64,000 bases of DNA from Desulfonauticus sp. (GCA_030950395.1 JAUZRP010000070.1:1-64000), one strand, 5' to 3'; counted from the stretch's first letter, positions 1 to 9,105 are shown. A program made the numbers and translations. The notes: generated from the sequence alone by a model not told the origin.

Positions 1-21
1 TGGTTAACATGATTCCTTAAT

Positions 22-150
22 GGGCTAAGGGTTATGGGTTATGGGCTAAGGGTTATGGGTAATGGGCTAAGGGTTATGGGTAATGGGCTAGGGGCTAAGG
101 GTAATGGGTTATGGGCTAAGGGTTATGGGCTAGGGGCTAAGGGCTAGGGG
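22..150 (+). repeat. G-rich 7-nt tandem array (telomere-like)
   Basis: Nineteen GGG runs occur in exact 7-nt register from 22 to 150. The units are variants of GGGCTAA, GGGTTAT, GGGTAAT and GGGCTAG. Four GGG runs separated by 4-nt spacers recur throughout, so the plus strand is a candidate G-quadruplex former. The array meets a C-rich array of the same period at about 151, giving an inverted arrangement. No open frame of interest lies in it. Confidence 0.9.
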
Positions 151-152
151 CT

Positions 153-332
153 ATCACCCATCGCCTTTCGCCTATTGCCTATGGCCTATCACCCATGGCC
201 TATCACCCATGGCCTATCGCCCATGGCCTTTCGCCTATAGCCTATCGCCTATAGCCCTTCGCCTATAGCCTATTTCACCTTTCGCCTATTTTCCCTATCG
301 CCCATCACCTATAGCCTATCGCCCATGGCCCA
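153..332 (+). repeat. C-rich 7-nt tandem array
   Basis: The units are mostly CGCCTAT, CGCCCAT, GGCCTAT, CACCCAT and AGCCTAT, roughly NGCCYAT, with one or two short register slips near 275-290. This is the opposite strand polarity to the GGG array on its left. It runs up to the stop codon of the four-helix-bundle gene that follows on the minus strand. Confidence 0.88.
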
Positions 333-701
333 TTATTTATAACTTCTCGATCTGACAGAAATTAGTTTCCATAACATTTTTGATATTTGTGTACATCTTT
401 TTTCTATCTCCTCAAAAGTATCCCTATCAATATATCCTATCTCAAATGCAATCGTTGCCTGTGTTAATACTTCGGCTGAAGAGCCTTTAGCAATATAAAA
501 ATAACGCACAGCTTCTTTGTCTGTGTCTCTTTCATCACCTTCTGCTATATTACTTGGTATTGATACAGCAGCTCGCCTTATTTGGTCTCGCAAGCCGTAA
601 TCTCTTAAAAAAGGCTCCTTATTAGTAATTTTGTAGATATAAACAGCAAGTTCCTTGCTCTTTTGCCAAACATTTAAATTTCTAAAACCACCTTCTCCCA
701 T
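333..701 (-). CDS. Four-helix-bundle protein (S23/Avd-like)
   Basis: The protein is 122 aa and matches the S23-intervening-sequence / four-helix-bundle family (TIGR02436 type) by its N-terminal FRNLNVWQKSKEL, the central DQIRRAAVSIPSNIAEG signature and the YFYIAKGSSAEV helix. Relatives include proteins encoded in 23S rRNA insertions and Avd, the accessory protein of diversity-generating retroelements. No rRNA or reverse transcriptase is present here, so the role is unknown. The gene is embedded in 7-nt arrays. Its ATG lies at the edge of the right-hand array, with no Shine-Dalgarno in front, and its TAA abuts the left-hand array. It lies downstream of ATPase A on the same strand. Confidence 0.85.
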   Translation of the reverse strand: MGEGGFRNLNVWQKSKELAVYIYKITNKEPFLRDYGLRDQIRRAAVSIPSNIAEGDERDTDKEAVRYFYIAKGSSAEVLTQATIAFEIGYIDRDTFEEIEKRCTQISKMLWKLISVRSRSYK

Positions 702-849
702 CGCCTATCGCCTATCACCTATTTCGCCTTTCGCCTATCGCCCATCGCCTATCGCCCATCGCCTATCGCCTATCGCCTATGGCCCAATCACCCATCGCCT
801 ATCGCCCATGGCCTATTGCCCATGGTCTATCGCCTATGGCCCAATCACC
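702..849 (+). repeat. C-rich 7-nt tandem array
   Basis: About twenty 7-nt units, mostly CGCCTAT and CGCCCAT, with two short slips (2 nt near 723, 1 nt near 788). The array separates the four-helix-bundle gene from ATPase A and runs into the ATPase reading frame: the stop (834-836) and the last residues of the ATPase are encoded by repeat units. It can be read through as a fake open frame on the plus strand. Confidence 0.9.
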
Positions 850-1913
850 CTCTCCATTGCCTTCTCATATACCCGACTATTGCCCGTCACTCTCAGCTCC
901 AGGGGATCGTAAAATAAGATTTCTCTCTCGCTAAAATACTCTATGGCTTTGTTTATCTTCTTATCCTCATCACTTTTAACCTGATAAAATCCCTCTCTTA
1001 AAATTTCTTCACATATCTTTCTAAATCCTTCTTTAACTTCCCTATCTTCAACCTTCCTCAAAAGTTCAACTATCTCCGTATATGCCAGCCACGCTTCCCT
1101 TTCCAGATGCTCCTTTAAATCCCGCCCACTCTTTCTCGCCTCTATCACCTTGATCAACCGGGAAATACTTCCTCCCACATACTCCCACACAAGCCCTATC
1201 TCTTCTTCACCAAAGCCCTCCTCTCTCAACCATTCCCTCACTCGCTCTTTCTTTAAATGATCCACCTTCCAAAACTCGCTCGTCTCCTTCAACCTCGCAT
1301 CGTTGTATATCCGATCTATAAAGATCGTATTTGAAGTAAGTATTGCTACATGACTTAAGTGTGTCTCCTTGGTCAACCTCACACAAAAGTTTAAAAACTC
1401 TTTAAGCAGCTCTCTTGCTCCATTTCCATTCTTTATGTATAAATCCCTCAATATCTGTATCTCATCTACTATTAGCGCTGCTTTCTTGCCATTGGCTTCC
1501 TTCTTTATAACTTCTGTTATCTCCTCAAATAAGTCCCTCTCCCTCTTCCTTATCTCTTTTAATCTCTTTCTCTCTATACCGATAAACTTAAGTGACAACC
1601 AATAATCCCTCTCTACCTCCTCCCTATATACATCTTCTGGATATATAAATGACTCTAAAAAACTCCTATATGAAATTATTAACTTGCCCCGCAAATTTAT
1701 GTACTTCACCCAGTATTTTCCCTTTTTCCACCATTCTTTTTCTGCAAGGAGCCTTTTTTCTATTACGTATTCAATAAGCGTAGTTTTCCCACTCGACTTG
1801 GGACCGTATATCCAGAGTATCCTCTGCGGCACACGATTAAACCACTCCACTAAAAAGTCTATCTCTTCTTCCCGATCTACAAATGGGGCTCTGCGATACA
1901 CTTCTATTTTCAT
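834..1913 (-). CDS. Archaeal-type P-loop ATPase, copy A
   Basis: The protein is about 359 aa of the ATPase_2 family (PF01637-like AAA/STAND-related). It has the N-terminal FVDREEEIDFL motif, Walker A YGPKSSGKTT, Walker B ALIVDEIQ, and a sensor-like LTSNTIF. The C-terminal part ends with EILFYDPLELRVTGNSRVYEKA, probably winged-helix. I chose the ATG at 1911-1913 because GGAG lies 6 nt upstream; the upstream TTG would contain that ribosome site. Its backbone is nearly identical to copy D, but the segment between Walker A and B is of the type seen in copy B. Base composition is visibly richer in GC than lptD next door. Function unknown; ATP-dependent DNA or signalling role is inference. Confidence 0.85.
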   Translation of the reverse strand: MKIEVYRRAPFVDREEEIDFLVEWFNRVPQRILWIYGPKSSGKTTLIEYVIEKRLLAEKEWWKKGKYWVKYINLRGKLIISYRSFLESFIYPEDVYREEVERDYWLSLKFIGIERKRLKEIRKRERDLFEEITEVIKKEANGKKAALIVDEIQILRDLYIKNGNGARELLKEFLNFCVRLTKETHLSHVAILTSNTIFIDRIYNDARLKETSEFWKVDHLKKERVREWLREEGFGEEEIGLVWEYVGGSISRLIKVIEARKSGRDLKEHLEREAWLAYTEIVELLRKVEDREVKEGFRKICEEILREGFYQVKSDEDKKINKAIEYFSEREILFYDPLELRVTGNSRVYEKAMERVIGP

Positions 1914-1969
1914 GTTTTTCTCCAATTTTTAGAGGTTCTGGTATACTGCCCCCCCCAAAAAAGAATTTT

Positions 1970-1988
1970 GGGCGAGCGCCACTCGCCC
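1970..1988 (+). repeat. Hairpin at head of repeat array, copy 1
   Basis: A perfect 7-bp stem GGGCGAG/CTCGCCC encloses a 5-nt loop. It is followed by CCTACAACCATTCC and then a 7-nt array. The same head occurs at 9106 with a different stem sequence but the same following text, and at 16063 with a variant of it. No T-run follows on either strand, so I do not call it a terminator. Confidence 0.75.
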
Positions 1989-2001
1989 CTACAACCATTC
2001 C

Positions 2002-2148
2002 GTTCACTGCTCACAGATCACCCATCCCCCATGGCCCATAGCCTATAGCCTATTGCCTATGGCCCATCCCTATCCCCTATAACCTTTACAACCTTTACCA
2101 CCTCTAGAACTTCTATAACCTCTATAACCTCTACAACCTTTACCCTCA
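2002..2148 (+). repeat. 7-nt array passing into a 9-nt array
   Basis: Eleven to twelve 7-nt units (for example GTTCACT, GATCACC, CATAGCC, TATTGCC) run from 2002 to 2085. They are followed from 2086 by about seven 9-nt units (TTACAACCT, CTATAACCT, CTACAACCT types). The unit changes gradually from the GTTCACA type to the TATGGCC type without losing register. The 9-nt type is the same as that at 11525-11587 and 11936-11963. Confidence 0.85.
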
Positions 2149-2655
2149 TCCCATCCCCCAATCAGCACTTACTAAGTTTATTTTTGTCTGACAAGGACTT
2201 GCGCACTATTTCCAAAAATAGATAACCAACTTTCTTTGGCTTATCAATCCACAAATTTCTTTTTTTTAAAACCAAGTTCAAGTCATTAATAGTAAATAGT
2301 TGAAGATTAATCGCTTAAAAATTTTGCCCCGTTAAACAGCTTAGATACATTTATTTTTTGTTCCAACTATCCTCCACTAGACCGAATATAAAGCTTGAAA
2401 CTTGATATTAAATAGATTATAAATAAAAATTTACGTTTTGATCTTTGGTAACTACACCCAATATATTTTTGACGTAACTGCAAAATCCCAAAATTGGCCT
2501 TTTTAATTAAATTCTCAAATTGTAACTAGTTTAATTTATTGAAAAAATTTTATTGTTAAATTTATGTCTAACTAGTTAAATTATTAGACCATTATTTTTT
2601 TATGTTAAAATAATTTAAAAAAGAAAATTTTTATTTTTTGTGCCTATAATAGATT
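2149..2655. other. Intergenic, AT-rich, upstream of lptD
   Basis: No coding sequence is visible in about 500 nt. The right half holds one copy of the AACTGCAAAA-ended dispersed element (2470-2612). The lptD promoter presumably lies in the last 100 nt, where AT-rich boxes such as TTAAAATAAT are present, but I cannot single out a -35/-10 pair. Confidence 0.6.
2470..2612 (+). repeat. Dispersed AACTGCAAAA-ended element, copy 1
   Basis: It begins TGACGTAACTGCAAAA and continues through an AATTGTAACTAGTTTAAT segment and a GAAAAAATTTTATTGTTAAAT core. That order is shared with copies at 23589, 58811 (minus) and 63436 (minus). The right end is less clear here than in the other copies. It is non-coding and resembles a short MITE. 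Confidence 0.55.
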
Positions 2656-4920
2656 ATGTTACTAAACAAAAAAATTTTTAATTTTATCATTTTTTGGAGT
2701 ATAGTTGTTTTTTCCTCTTTTGCTCAAGCCAAAAACAATTCCTTATGGCATTTAGAAGCCAATAAAGTTATAGCTCAAAATTCTACCAAAATTATTGAAG
2801 CCTTGGGTAATGTTTATTTATACAAAGGGCAAAATTATCTTCAGGCAGATTATATCCGTTATTACATAGATACCAACTGGGTGTATTTAAAAGGTAATGT
2901 AAAGATTAAATGGCAAGAAGACATATTAGAAGGAAAAGAAGCAGAATTTGATCTAAAAAATAAAGTTGGCTGGGTAAAAAATGGAACAATTTTTATCCCC
3001 ACCCCTCACATTTACGTAAAAGCCAAATACATGGAAAAAAAAGGCCCCAATACTTATAAATTTAAAGAAGCAACGTTCACCAGCTGCGACGGTAAAACAC
3101 CGGCCTGGTCTCTTAAAACTAAGTCTGGCCAAATCACTCTAAAAGGTTATGCTACGTTGTGGAACACTAAATTTTTAATCAAAAATGTTCCCGTGCTCTA
3201 TACCCCAATTCTTATAGTGCCAGCCAAAAATAAACGCCAAAGTGGCCTTTTATTCCCCCAATTAGGCTATTCTTCTTTAAATGGATTTAATTATAATCAA
3301 CCTTACTTTCAGATAATAAATCAAGAACAAGACCTAACTATCTACGAAAATTATTATTCCAAACGTGGTTTAATGCACGGTCTAGAATACCGATTTACGC
3401 CCAATCTTGCAACAAAAGGTCTTCTTCGTTTAGATTACTTGCACGACCTAAAGACTGCTCCCTTCCAAAGTGAGGAACCATCTTTTTTACAAACAGATGA
3501 CCTCATCCGCCCCAATGCAGATAGATTCTGGCTTAGAGGAAAAGTTAATAGTTTTCTTTTTTACCCTGAATGGCAAACTAAACTGGATCTAGATTACGTG
3601 TCTGACCAAAACTATTTACGGGAATTTAAAACAGGATATTCTGGTTTTAACCAAAGCCGAAAAGAATTTTTACAACAATTTGGACGAGACATTCAAGAAG
3701 CTGATAGCCTGACCAGAGTAAATTCTTTACAGATCCTCCGCTCTTTTGATAAATATCTCTTTGATGCCAAACTAGTTTATACTGAAAATTTAGCCTACAA
3801 AAACCACAACCTGCCAGCAGCAAAAGACCCAACGATACAACGTTTACCAGAGTTAAACCTAAACATCTATAAAACAAAGCTCCCCTATCTCCCCCTAGAT
3901 CTGCAAACCAACGTCCAATCTGTATATTTTTGGCGACAATACGGCACCAGAGCAGAACGTCTAGACATTTATCCCATCCTTAGCAAAACGTTTAAGTATC
4001 CTTACCTTACTATAATACCCAAATTTGGATATAGAGAAACTTTTTATCTAATAGATAAATACCAAAATGAAAATCCACTTACAGATACAAAACACAAATA
4101 TTTACAACGTAATATTTATAATTTTTCCATTTCATCTTATTCAGAATTATATAAAATATATGATTTACAAAAACAAAATTATAATTTAAAAGACAAAAAA
4201 TTCCATTTTACAAAACTAAAACACATAATAAAACCAGAAATAATTTATAATTTCCAACCAGATAAAGACCAAAGAGAACTTCCTTATTTTGATTCCCTAG
4301 ATAGAATCTCTCCTAAAGAAGAAATAACCTACGACATAAACAATCTTTTTATCCTGAGAAAAGATTATCTAAATTCAAACGGTACGTTAAAAAAAGAATA
4401 CTTTAACTTTGTAAGATTAAAATTTGAACAAAGCTATGATTTTCGAGAAGCTAGAAGAAATAACGATCTTAAAAAGTATAAGCGAAGGCCATTTTCAGAT
4501 CTTTTAACCCAGGCTCAAATAAATATAACCCCATATCTCTCTTTTAGCTCAAAAACTTATTATTCGTTTTATTTAAAAAAACTAACAGAGCAAGAGCAAA
4601 TTCTCAATCTCACCTGGCCAGACAAATTAACCAGTTTTATTTCTCTAGACACCCAAGAACCTATTGACGAATTTAAACGCCATAGGTCAAACCGAACAAA
4701 AATTCTAAAATTAGGAGGCAGTATTCTATTTATTCCTCATTGGCGTCTCTCTCTTCTCGCCAGATACGATTTAGAAAAACACAAAGATCTAGAAAAAAGT
4801 TTAACCCTTACTTATCTTCATCAATGCTTTAGTTTGAGCTTTTTGTTCTCTAAAACAGACTATGAACAACGCTACCAAGTGGTAGTAAACCTGTTAAATC
4901 TCGGAAGTATTGGCAAATAA
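2656..4920 (+). CDS. lptD: LPS-assembly outer membrane protein LptD
   Basis: LptD inserts LPS into the outer leaflet of the outer membrane. The protein is 754 aa with a signal peptide (hydrophobic core about residues 7-22, cleavage after AQA at 25) and an OstA/LptA-like periplasmic domain to about residue 180. The family signature RQSGLLFPQLGYS starts at 194. The rest is a long barrel with alternating aromatic strands. I see only two cysteines, C144 in the periplasmic part and C724 near the end of the barrel, which could form one disulfide; E. coli LptD has four. mutL follows with no gap. LptE is not in the window. Confidence 0.93.
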   Translation: MLLNKKIFNFIIFWSIVVFSSFAQAKNNSLWHLEANKVIAQNSTKIIEALGNVYLYKGQNYLQADYIRYYIDTNWVYLKGNVKIKWQEDILEGKEAEFDLKNKVGWVKNGTIFIPTPHIYVKAKYMEKKGPNTYKFKEATFTSCDGKTPAWSLKTKSGQITLKGYATLWNTKFLIKNVPVLYTPILIVPAKNKRQSGLLFPQLGYSSLNGFNYNQPYFQIINQEQDLTIYENYYSKRGLMHGLEYRFTPNLATKGLLRLDYLHDLKTAPFQSEEPSFLQTDDLIRPNADRFWLRGKVNSFLFYPEWQTKLDLDYVSDQNYLREFKTGYSGFNQSRKEFLQQFGRDIQEADSLTRVNSLQILRSFDKYLFDAKLVYTENLAYKNHNLPAAKDPTIQRLPELNLNIYKTKLPYLPLDLQTNVQSVYFWRQYGTRAERLDIYPILSKTFKYPYLTIIPKFGYRETFYLIDKYQNENPLTDTKHKYLQRNIYNFSISSYSELYKIYDLQKQNYNLKDKKFHFTKLKHIIKPEIIYNFQPDKDQRELPYFDSLDRISPKEEITYDINNLFILRKDYLNSNGTLKKEYFNFVRLKFEQSYDFREARRNNDLKKYKRRPFSDLLTQAQINITPYLSFSSKTYYSFYLKKLTEQEQILNLTWPDKLTSFISLDTQEPIDEFKRHRSNRTKILKLGGSILFIPHWRLSLLARYDLEKHKDLEKSLTLTYLHQCFSLSFLFSKTDYEQRYQVVVNLLNLGSIGK

Positions 4921-4921
4921 A

Positions 4922-6625
4922 ATGGCTATAAAAATCTTACCTCCAGAAATTCAAAACCAGATAGCAGCAGGAGAAGTCATAGAAAGACCTGCTAATGTCT
5001 TAAAAGAACTAGTAGAAAATAGTTTGGACGCGAAATCTACATTTATTGAAGTAACCATAAAAAAAGGCGGATTAGAATTAATAGAAGTGATAGATAACGG
5101 CTCTGGCATCCCAGAATCAGAATTAGAACTAGCTCTAACTAGACACGCTACCAGTAAAATTACAAATTTTAACGACCTATTATCCATTGCTACATATGGA
5201 TTTAGAGGAGAAGCCTTGCCTTCTATTGCTTCGGTCTCCAGACTTACCCTACAGTCAAAACCCAAAACTCAAGAACTTGGTTTTAAACTAGAAGTAGAAT
5301 TCGGTCAGACGTTATCCAAACGACCTGTTCCCATGTCTTTTGGTACCCAGGTAAAGGTGGAGCAAATTTTTTCCAACGTGCCTGCCAGATTAAAATTTTT
5401 AAAAACTCCTAGCACAGAAAAAAAACGTTGCTGGCAACTTTTTTTTAAACAGTCTCTACCTCATTCCGAGGTAGAGTTTAAATTTATTACTGACAATCAA
5501 GAACAAATTCACTTTTACGCCCACGAAACTTTACTGGCCAGACTACAAAAAATATGGCCTAATTCCATTGTCTCCAATCTTATAGAAATAGATTTTCAAT
5601 ACAAAGACATCAAACTTTCTGGCTACACAAGTAAGCCAGAAAGCATCCAGGCCCGAGGAGACAGGATTTTACTTTATGTAAACAAACGTCCTGTACAGGA
5701 TAAACTGATCTTGAGTGCCATAAGAAAAGCCTACGAAGGCAAAATCTTACGCAATGAGTTTCCCCAAGTAATTTTATTTATTGACTTACCTCCTGAACTT
5801 GTGGACGTAAACGTGCATCCCAGCAAAGCAGAAGTAAAATTTGCTCAAGAAGAACAAGTTTTTACAGCCATAAAAAAAGCCATTGAAAAAAGCATTGATA
5901 ACTTTTCCATATCTATCCCCAACGTTGTTTACTCTACTAACCAATCCTATTCTACCTCAAGTTCAACAATACCTGCTTCAACACCTACACCTTTTGTCTC
6001 TTTAAAGTCAGACAATACCCAGTTACAATCTATCGTAGCCGAAGCAGAAACTCCTTATACCACCTTTACTGCAGACCAACATGCAAGTGATTTTGTTTAT
6101 CTTGGCCAAATAGACAATAGCTATCTCCTCTTAAAAATAAAAAACAATTTTTTGTTACTGGATCAACACGCTGCGCACGAACGCATCTTATTTGAACAAT
6201 TTAAAAAAAGGGCTTTTGAACGCAAAAACTTGCTCTTTACCTTTAAGTTGCAATTATCTTCAGAAGAAATACAAACGTTAGACATCCTCTGGAAATACTT
6301 CTACGAACTGGGATTTGGTTTAAGTTTTAAACAAAAAAAATTATTAGAAATTAAGGCCATCCCTAGTGTATTTTCCATGGAGCAAGCTAAAAATTTTTTA
6401 AAAGATATCCTCGCCAAAGGACTAAACAATTACGAAGATTTACTAAAATTGGCAGCTTGCAAAGCAAGTATAAAAGCCAATAGCCCCCTAACTCCAGATG
6501 AAGCCCTAACCCTCATAAGTCAATGGCAAAAAACCCCTCATAAAGAATTTTGTCCTCACGGACGCCCTACGTTTATTGTGTTAAACAAATCTTTATTAGA
6601 TCCAATTTTTAAAAGAAACAAATAA
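4922..6625 (+). CDS. mutL: DNA mismatch repair protein MutL (endonuclease type)
   Basis: MutL couples mismatch recognition by MutS to strand removal. The protein is about 567 aa. The N-terminal GHKL ATPase motifs are QIAAGEVIERP, ELVENSLDA, DNGSGI and GFRGEAL. The C-terminal domain carries DQHAAHERILFE, which fits the DQHA(X)2E(X)4E endonuclease motif, and also CPHGRP. It is therefore probably a nicking MutL, as in bacteria without MutH. The ATG at 4922 follows the lptD stop directly. A TTG at 4910 is an alternative start overlapping lptD; a GGAAG at 4903 fits neither well. Confidence 0.95.
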   Translation: MAIKILPPEIQNQIAAGEVIERPANVLKELVENSLDAKSTFIEVTIKKGGLELIEVIDNGSGIPESELELALTRHATSKITNFNDLLSIATYGFRGEALPSIASVSRLTLQSKPKTQELGFKLEVEFGQTLSKRPVPMSFGTQVKVEQIFSNVPARLKFLKTPSTEKKRCWQLFFKQSLPHSEVEFKFITDNQEQIHFYAHETLLARLQKIWPNSIVSNLIEIDFQYKDIKLSGYTSKPESIQARGDRILLYVNKRPVQDKLILSAIRKAYEGKILRNEFPQVILFIDLPPELVDVNVHPSKAEVKFAQEEQVFTAIKKAIEKSIDNFSISIPNVVYSTNQSYSTSSSTIPASTPTPFVSLKSDNTQLQSIVAEAETPYTTFTADQHASDFVYLGQIDNSYLLLKIKNNFLLLDQHAAHERILFEQFKKRAFERKNLLFTFKLQLSSEEIQTLDILWKYFYELGFGLSFKQKKLLEIKAIPSVFSMEQAKNFLKDILAKGLNNYEDLLKLAACKASIKANSPLTPDEALTLISQWQKTPHKEFCPHGRPTFIVLNKSLLDPIFKRNK

Positions 6626-6732
6626 CAGGTTAGGGCAAAACAACTATCTCAAAACTCAGCTTAATAATTCTGCAAACAATCAATTATTCCTCATTCCACT
6701 CTACCCTTCACTAAGCTCCAATCATCAACTAG

Positions 6733-7725
6733 TTATTTCTTTTTTAACCAACCCATCATAGAACGTAATTTATCTCCCACTTCTTCTATCTGATGAGAAT
6801 TAAACTTTCTTCTCAATGCCAAAAAGGAAGGACAACCTGCCTTATTTTCTAAAATCCACTCTCTGGCAAAAGTTCCATCTTGGATCTCTTCCAATACTTT
6901 TTTCATTTCTTTTTTTACGTCTTCGTTAATTATCCTTGGTCCTCTGGAATAATCTCCATATTCAGCAGTATCAGAAATAGAATAATGCATGTTTTTAAAT
7001 CCACCCTCATAAAGTAAATCCACAATAAGCTTTAATTCGTGCATACATTCAAAAAAAGCAATTTCTGGCTGGTAACCAGCTTCCACCAAAGTTTCAAACC
7101 CTGCACGAATCAAAGCGCTCACCCCACCACACAATACTGCCTGCTCTCCAAACAGATCTGTCTCTGTTTCTTCAGCAAACGTAGTTTCTATTACTCCAGA
7201 CCTAGTAGCTCCAATACCTTTAGCATAGGCCAGAGCATAGTCCAACGCTTTACCCGTATAATCTTGATAAATAGCCACCAGAGCTGGGACTCCTCCACCT
7301 TTTTCATATTCACGACGCACTAAATGTCCAGGGCCTTTTGGAGCCACCATAACCACATCCACATCCCTAGGTGGAATTATCTGATTATAATGAATATTAA
7401 ACCCGTGACTAAAGACTAAAACTTTGCCTGCTGTTAAATTAGGCAATACTTCTTTTTCAAACACCCCAGGCTGATATTGATCTTGCACTAAAATTTGAAT
7501 TATATCTGCTTTGGCCGCAGCCTCACTGGCGCTCACAGGCTCAAAACCATCTTCTCTGGCTTTTAAATAATTAGGCCCACCCGGACGTTGTCCTACAATT
7601 ACCTTCACCCCAGAATCCCGTAAATTTTGGGCATGAGCATGCCCCTGACTACCATACCCAATAATAGCCACAACCTTATCCTTTAACACATCCAAACTAG
7701 CATCTTGGTCATAATAAATTTTCAT
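6733..7725 (-). CDS. ilvC: Ketol-acid reductoisomerase
   Basis: This is the NADPH- and Mg-dependent step of valine/isoleucine synthesis after acetolactate synthase. At 330 aa it is class I. It has [13 protein letters not shown] for the nucleotide, QRPGG in the phosphate loop, [14 protein letters not shown] with metal ligands, and [18 protein letters not shown] good ribosome site (GGAGG) precedes the ATG. In related genomes ilvC commonly follows ilvB-ilvH; here it is separated from them by the ATPase island at 7.87-12.0 kb. It ends convergent to mutL. Confidence 0.96.
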   Translation of the reverse strand: MKIYYDQDASLDVLKDKVVAIIGYGSQGHAHAQNLRDSGVKVIVGQRPGGPNYLKAREDGFEPVSASEAAAKADIIQILVQDQYQPGVFEKEVLPNLTAGKVLVFSHGFNIHYNQIIPPRDVDVVMVAPKGPGHLVRREYEKGGGVPALVAIYQDYTGKALDYALAYAKGIGATRSGVIETTFAEETETDLFGEQAVLCGGVSALIRAGFETLVEAGYQPEIAFFECMHELKLIVDLLYEGGFKNMHYSISDTAEYGDYSRGPRIINEDVKKEMKKVLEEIQDGTFAREWILENKAGCPSFLALRRKFNSHQIEEVGDKLRSMMGWLKKK

Positions 7726-7873
7726 AACATACTCCTCCTTTATAATGTCATATTTATCTAAATAAAAAAAATAACGATCAAACTCCCTGATAATTTAACC
7801 TTCTCATCACCTTATTGCCCTTCATACCTTCCCCTTCTAAAAAAAAGCGACCTTTTTCCTGACACTGGGGGAC

Positions 7874-7908
7874 AATAACCAACTACCAATAACAAATGGC
7901 AAATTACA
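7874..7908 (+). repeat. Short 7-nt array at 3' end of ATPase B
   Basis: Five units in register (AATAACC, AACTACC, AATAACA, AATGGCA, AATTACA) lie where ATPase B ends. The stop codon (7904-7906) is inside the last unit. Confidence 0.65.
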
Positions 7909-8953
7909 ATCTCTCAAACGCCTTTTCATATATCCTATTATTTGCTGTTGTTATATTTTTGATTGGATCAAAAAATAGTATCTCAACCTCTGTAAATTTA
8001 GAAACTATATCAATATAGCCTTTATATCTCTTATTATTAAAATATCCATTTTCTATAATTTGTTTTGCCACAAACTTAAACTTATCTATATCTTCTCTGC
8101 TTAATTTACTTGTCTGGATAAAAAAATCTATCTCATTTTCTGCAATTTCTACCATCTCTTCTAACTGCTCTTGTAATGAATCATGTTCCTTCCTAAAATC
8201 AAGCAATTTTTTTATGTGAGCCATACTCCCCCCTAAATACTCATAAATAAGCTCTATATCCTCACCCCTAAATCCCAAATCCTTCTTACTAATTAGCCAC
8301 GTCTTTATATCCTCATATCCTAAATGATCTATCAATTTAAAATCACTGGTTACTTTCATCTTGGCATTATTGTATATCTCGCTTAAAAATATCGTGTTTG
8401 AGGTTAATATTAACACGTGAGAAACGTGTAATTCTTTGGTTAAAGATATACAAAAATTTAAAAATTCATTTAAAAGCAGTTTGCCTCCATCCATATAAAT
8501 CTCTTTTAAAGTCTGTATCTCATCTATTATTAAAATATTCTTCTTACTCTTTGATAAGTCCCAAAATTGATCTTCCATTGCTTCAAAAAAATCATATTCT
8601 TTTTGTTTAATCCTCTCATATAATTTACTATCTATTTTTATAAACTTTAAATCAACTGTAAGTTTTACGTCTTTAAAAAAATTGTGTTCACTTTCTGGTT
8701 TAATAAAAGCATCTATAAAATTGTCATAATTGGCTATCATTTTTCTTCTCAAACTGATGTACTTGACGTTATAACTCTTATCTTTTAGCAAATTATTTTC
8801 TATTATATACTCTATAAGTGTAGTCTTGCCAGTACTCTTGGGACCATATACCCACAATATTCTTTCTGGATTTTGTTTAAAATAGTTCAAGAAAAACTCT
8901 ATTTCTCTATCTCTATTTATAAAATCAACTCCTCTAAATTCCTTGATTAACAT
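7904..8953 (-). CDS. Archaeal-type P-loop ATPase, copy B
   Basis: The protein is 349 aa of the same family as copy A, with FINRDREIEFF, Walker A GPKSTGKT at 37-44, Walker B ILIIDE at 140-145 and LTSNTIF at 183. It ends EILFFDPIKNITTANNRIYEKAFERL. From residue 150 onward it is nearly identical to copy E, but residues about 65-138 differ and instead resemble copy A (both contain FIxPE and LKFIxI). The ATG is preceded by GGGGAG and a leader shared with copy C. It is more AT-rich than A and D. Function unknown. Confidence 0.85.
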   Translation of the reverse strand: MLIKEFRGVDFINRDREIEFFLNYFKQNPERILWVYGPKSTGKTTLIEYIIENNLLKDKSYNVKYISLRRKMIANYDNFIDAFIKPESEHNFFKDVKLTVDLKFIKIDSKLYERIKQKEYDFFEAMEDQFWDLSKSKKNILIIDEIQTLKEIYMDGGKLLLNEFLNFCISLTKELHVSHVLILTSNTIFLSEIYNNAKMKVTSDFKLIDHLGYEDIKTWLISKKDLGFRGEDIELIYEYLGGSMAHIKKLLDFRKEHDSLQEQLEEMVEIAENEIDFFIQTSKLSREDIDKFKFVAKQIIENGYFNNKRYKGYIDIVSKFTEVEILFFDPIKNITTANNRIYEKAFERL

Positions 8954-8963
8954 AACTACTCCC

Positions 8964-9096
8964 CTGTGATCTGTAACCTATAAATTATAAATGGCCTATC
9001 GCCCTTAGCCTATCACCCTTCACCTATAAACCATCCACTATACACCATCAACCAATCACTAATCACTAATCACCAATCGCCAATTACAAATTATAA
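8964..9096 (+). repeat. 7-nt array with drifting unit
   Basis: Nineteen 7-nt units sit in uninterrupted register between ATPase B and the hairpin at 9106. The unit sequence drifts along the array from CTGTGAT through TGGCCTA and TCACCCT to ATCACTA and finally ATTACAA. The left end forms the leader of ATPase B. Confidence 0.85.
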
Positions 9097-9105
9097 AAAC
9101 ATCAC

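Noticed and set aside
22-150. True chromosome end (telomere)
   Set aside because: The array is internal to gene-bearing sequence, its polarity inverts, and similar arrays occur at several internal positions.
333-701. 23S rRNA intervening sequence
   Set aside because: The protein family fits, but no rRNA sequence flanks it.
22-850. CRISPR array
   Set aside because: The units are 7 nt with no spacers and no cas genes nearby.
655-912. Open frame on the plus strand reading YRLSPIA-like repeats
   Set aside because: It is the translation of the 7-nt array in three frames joined end to end, antisense to the four-helix-bundle and ATPase genes. It has no ribosome site and no family resemblance.
1970-1988. 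Intrinsic terminator
   Set aside because: GC-rich hairpin but no T-run on either side that would follow a gene end; it is part of a repeated element.
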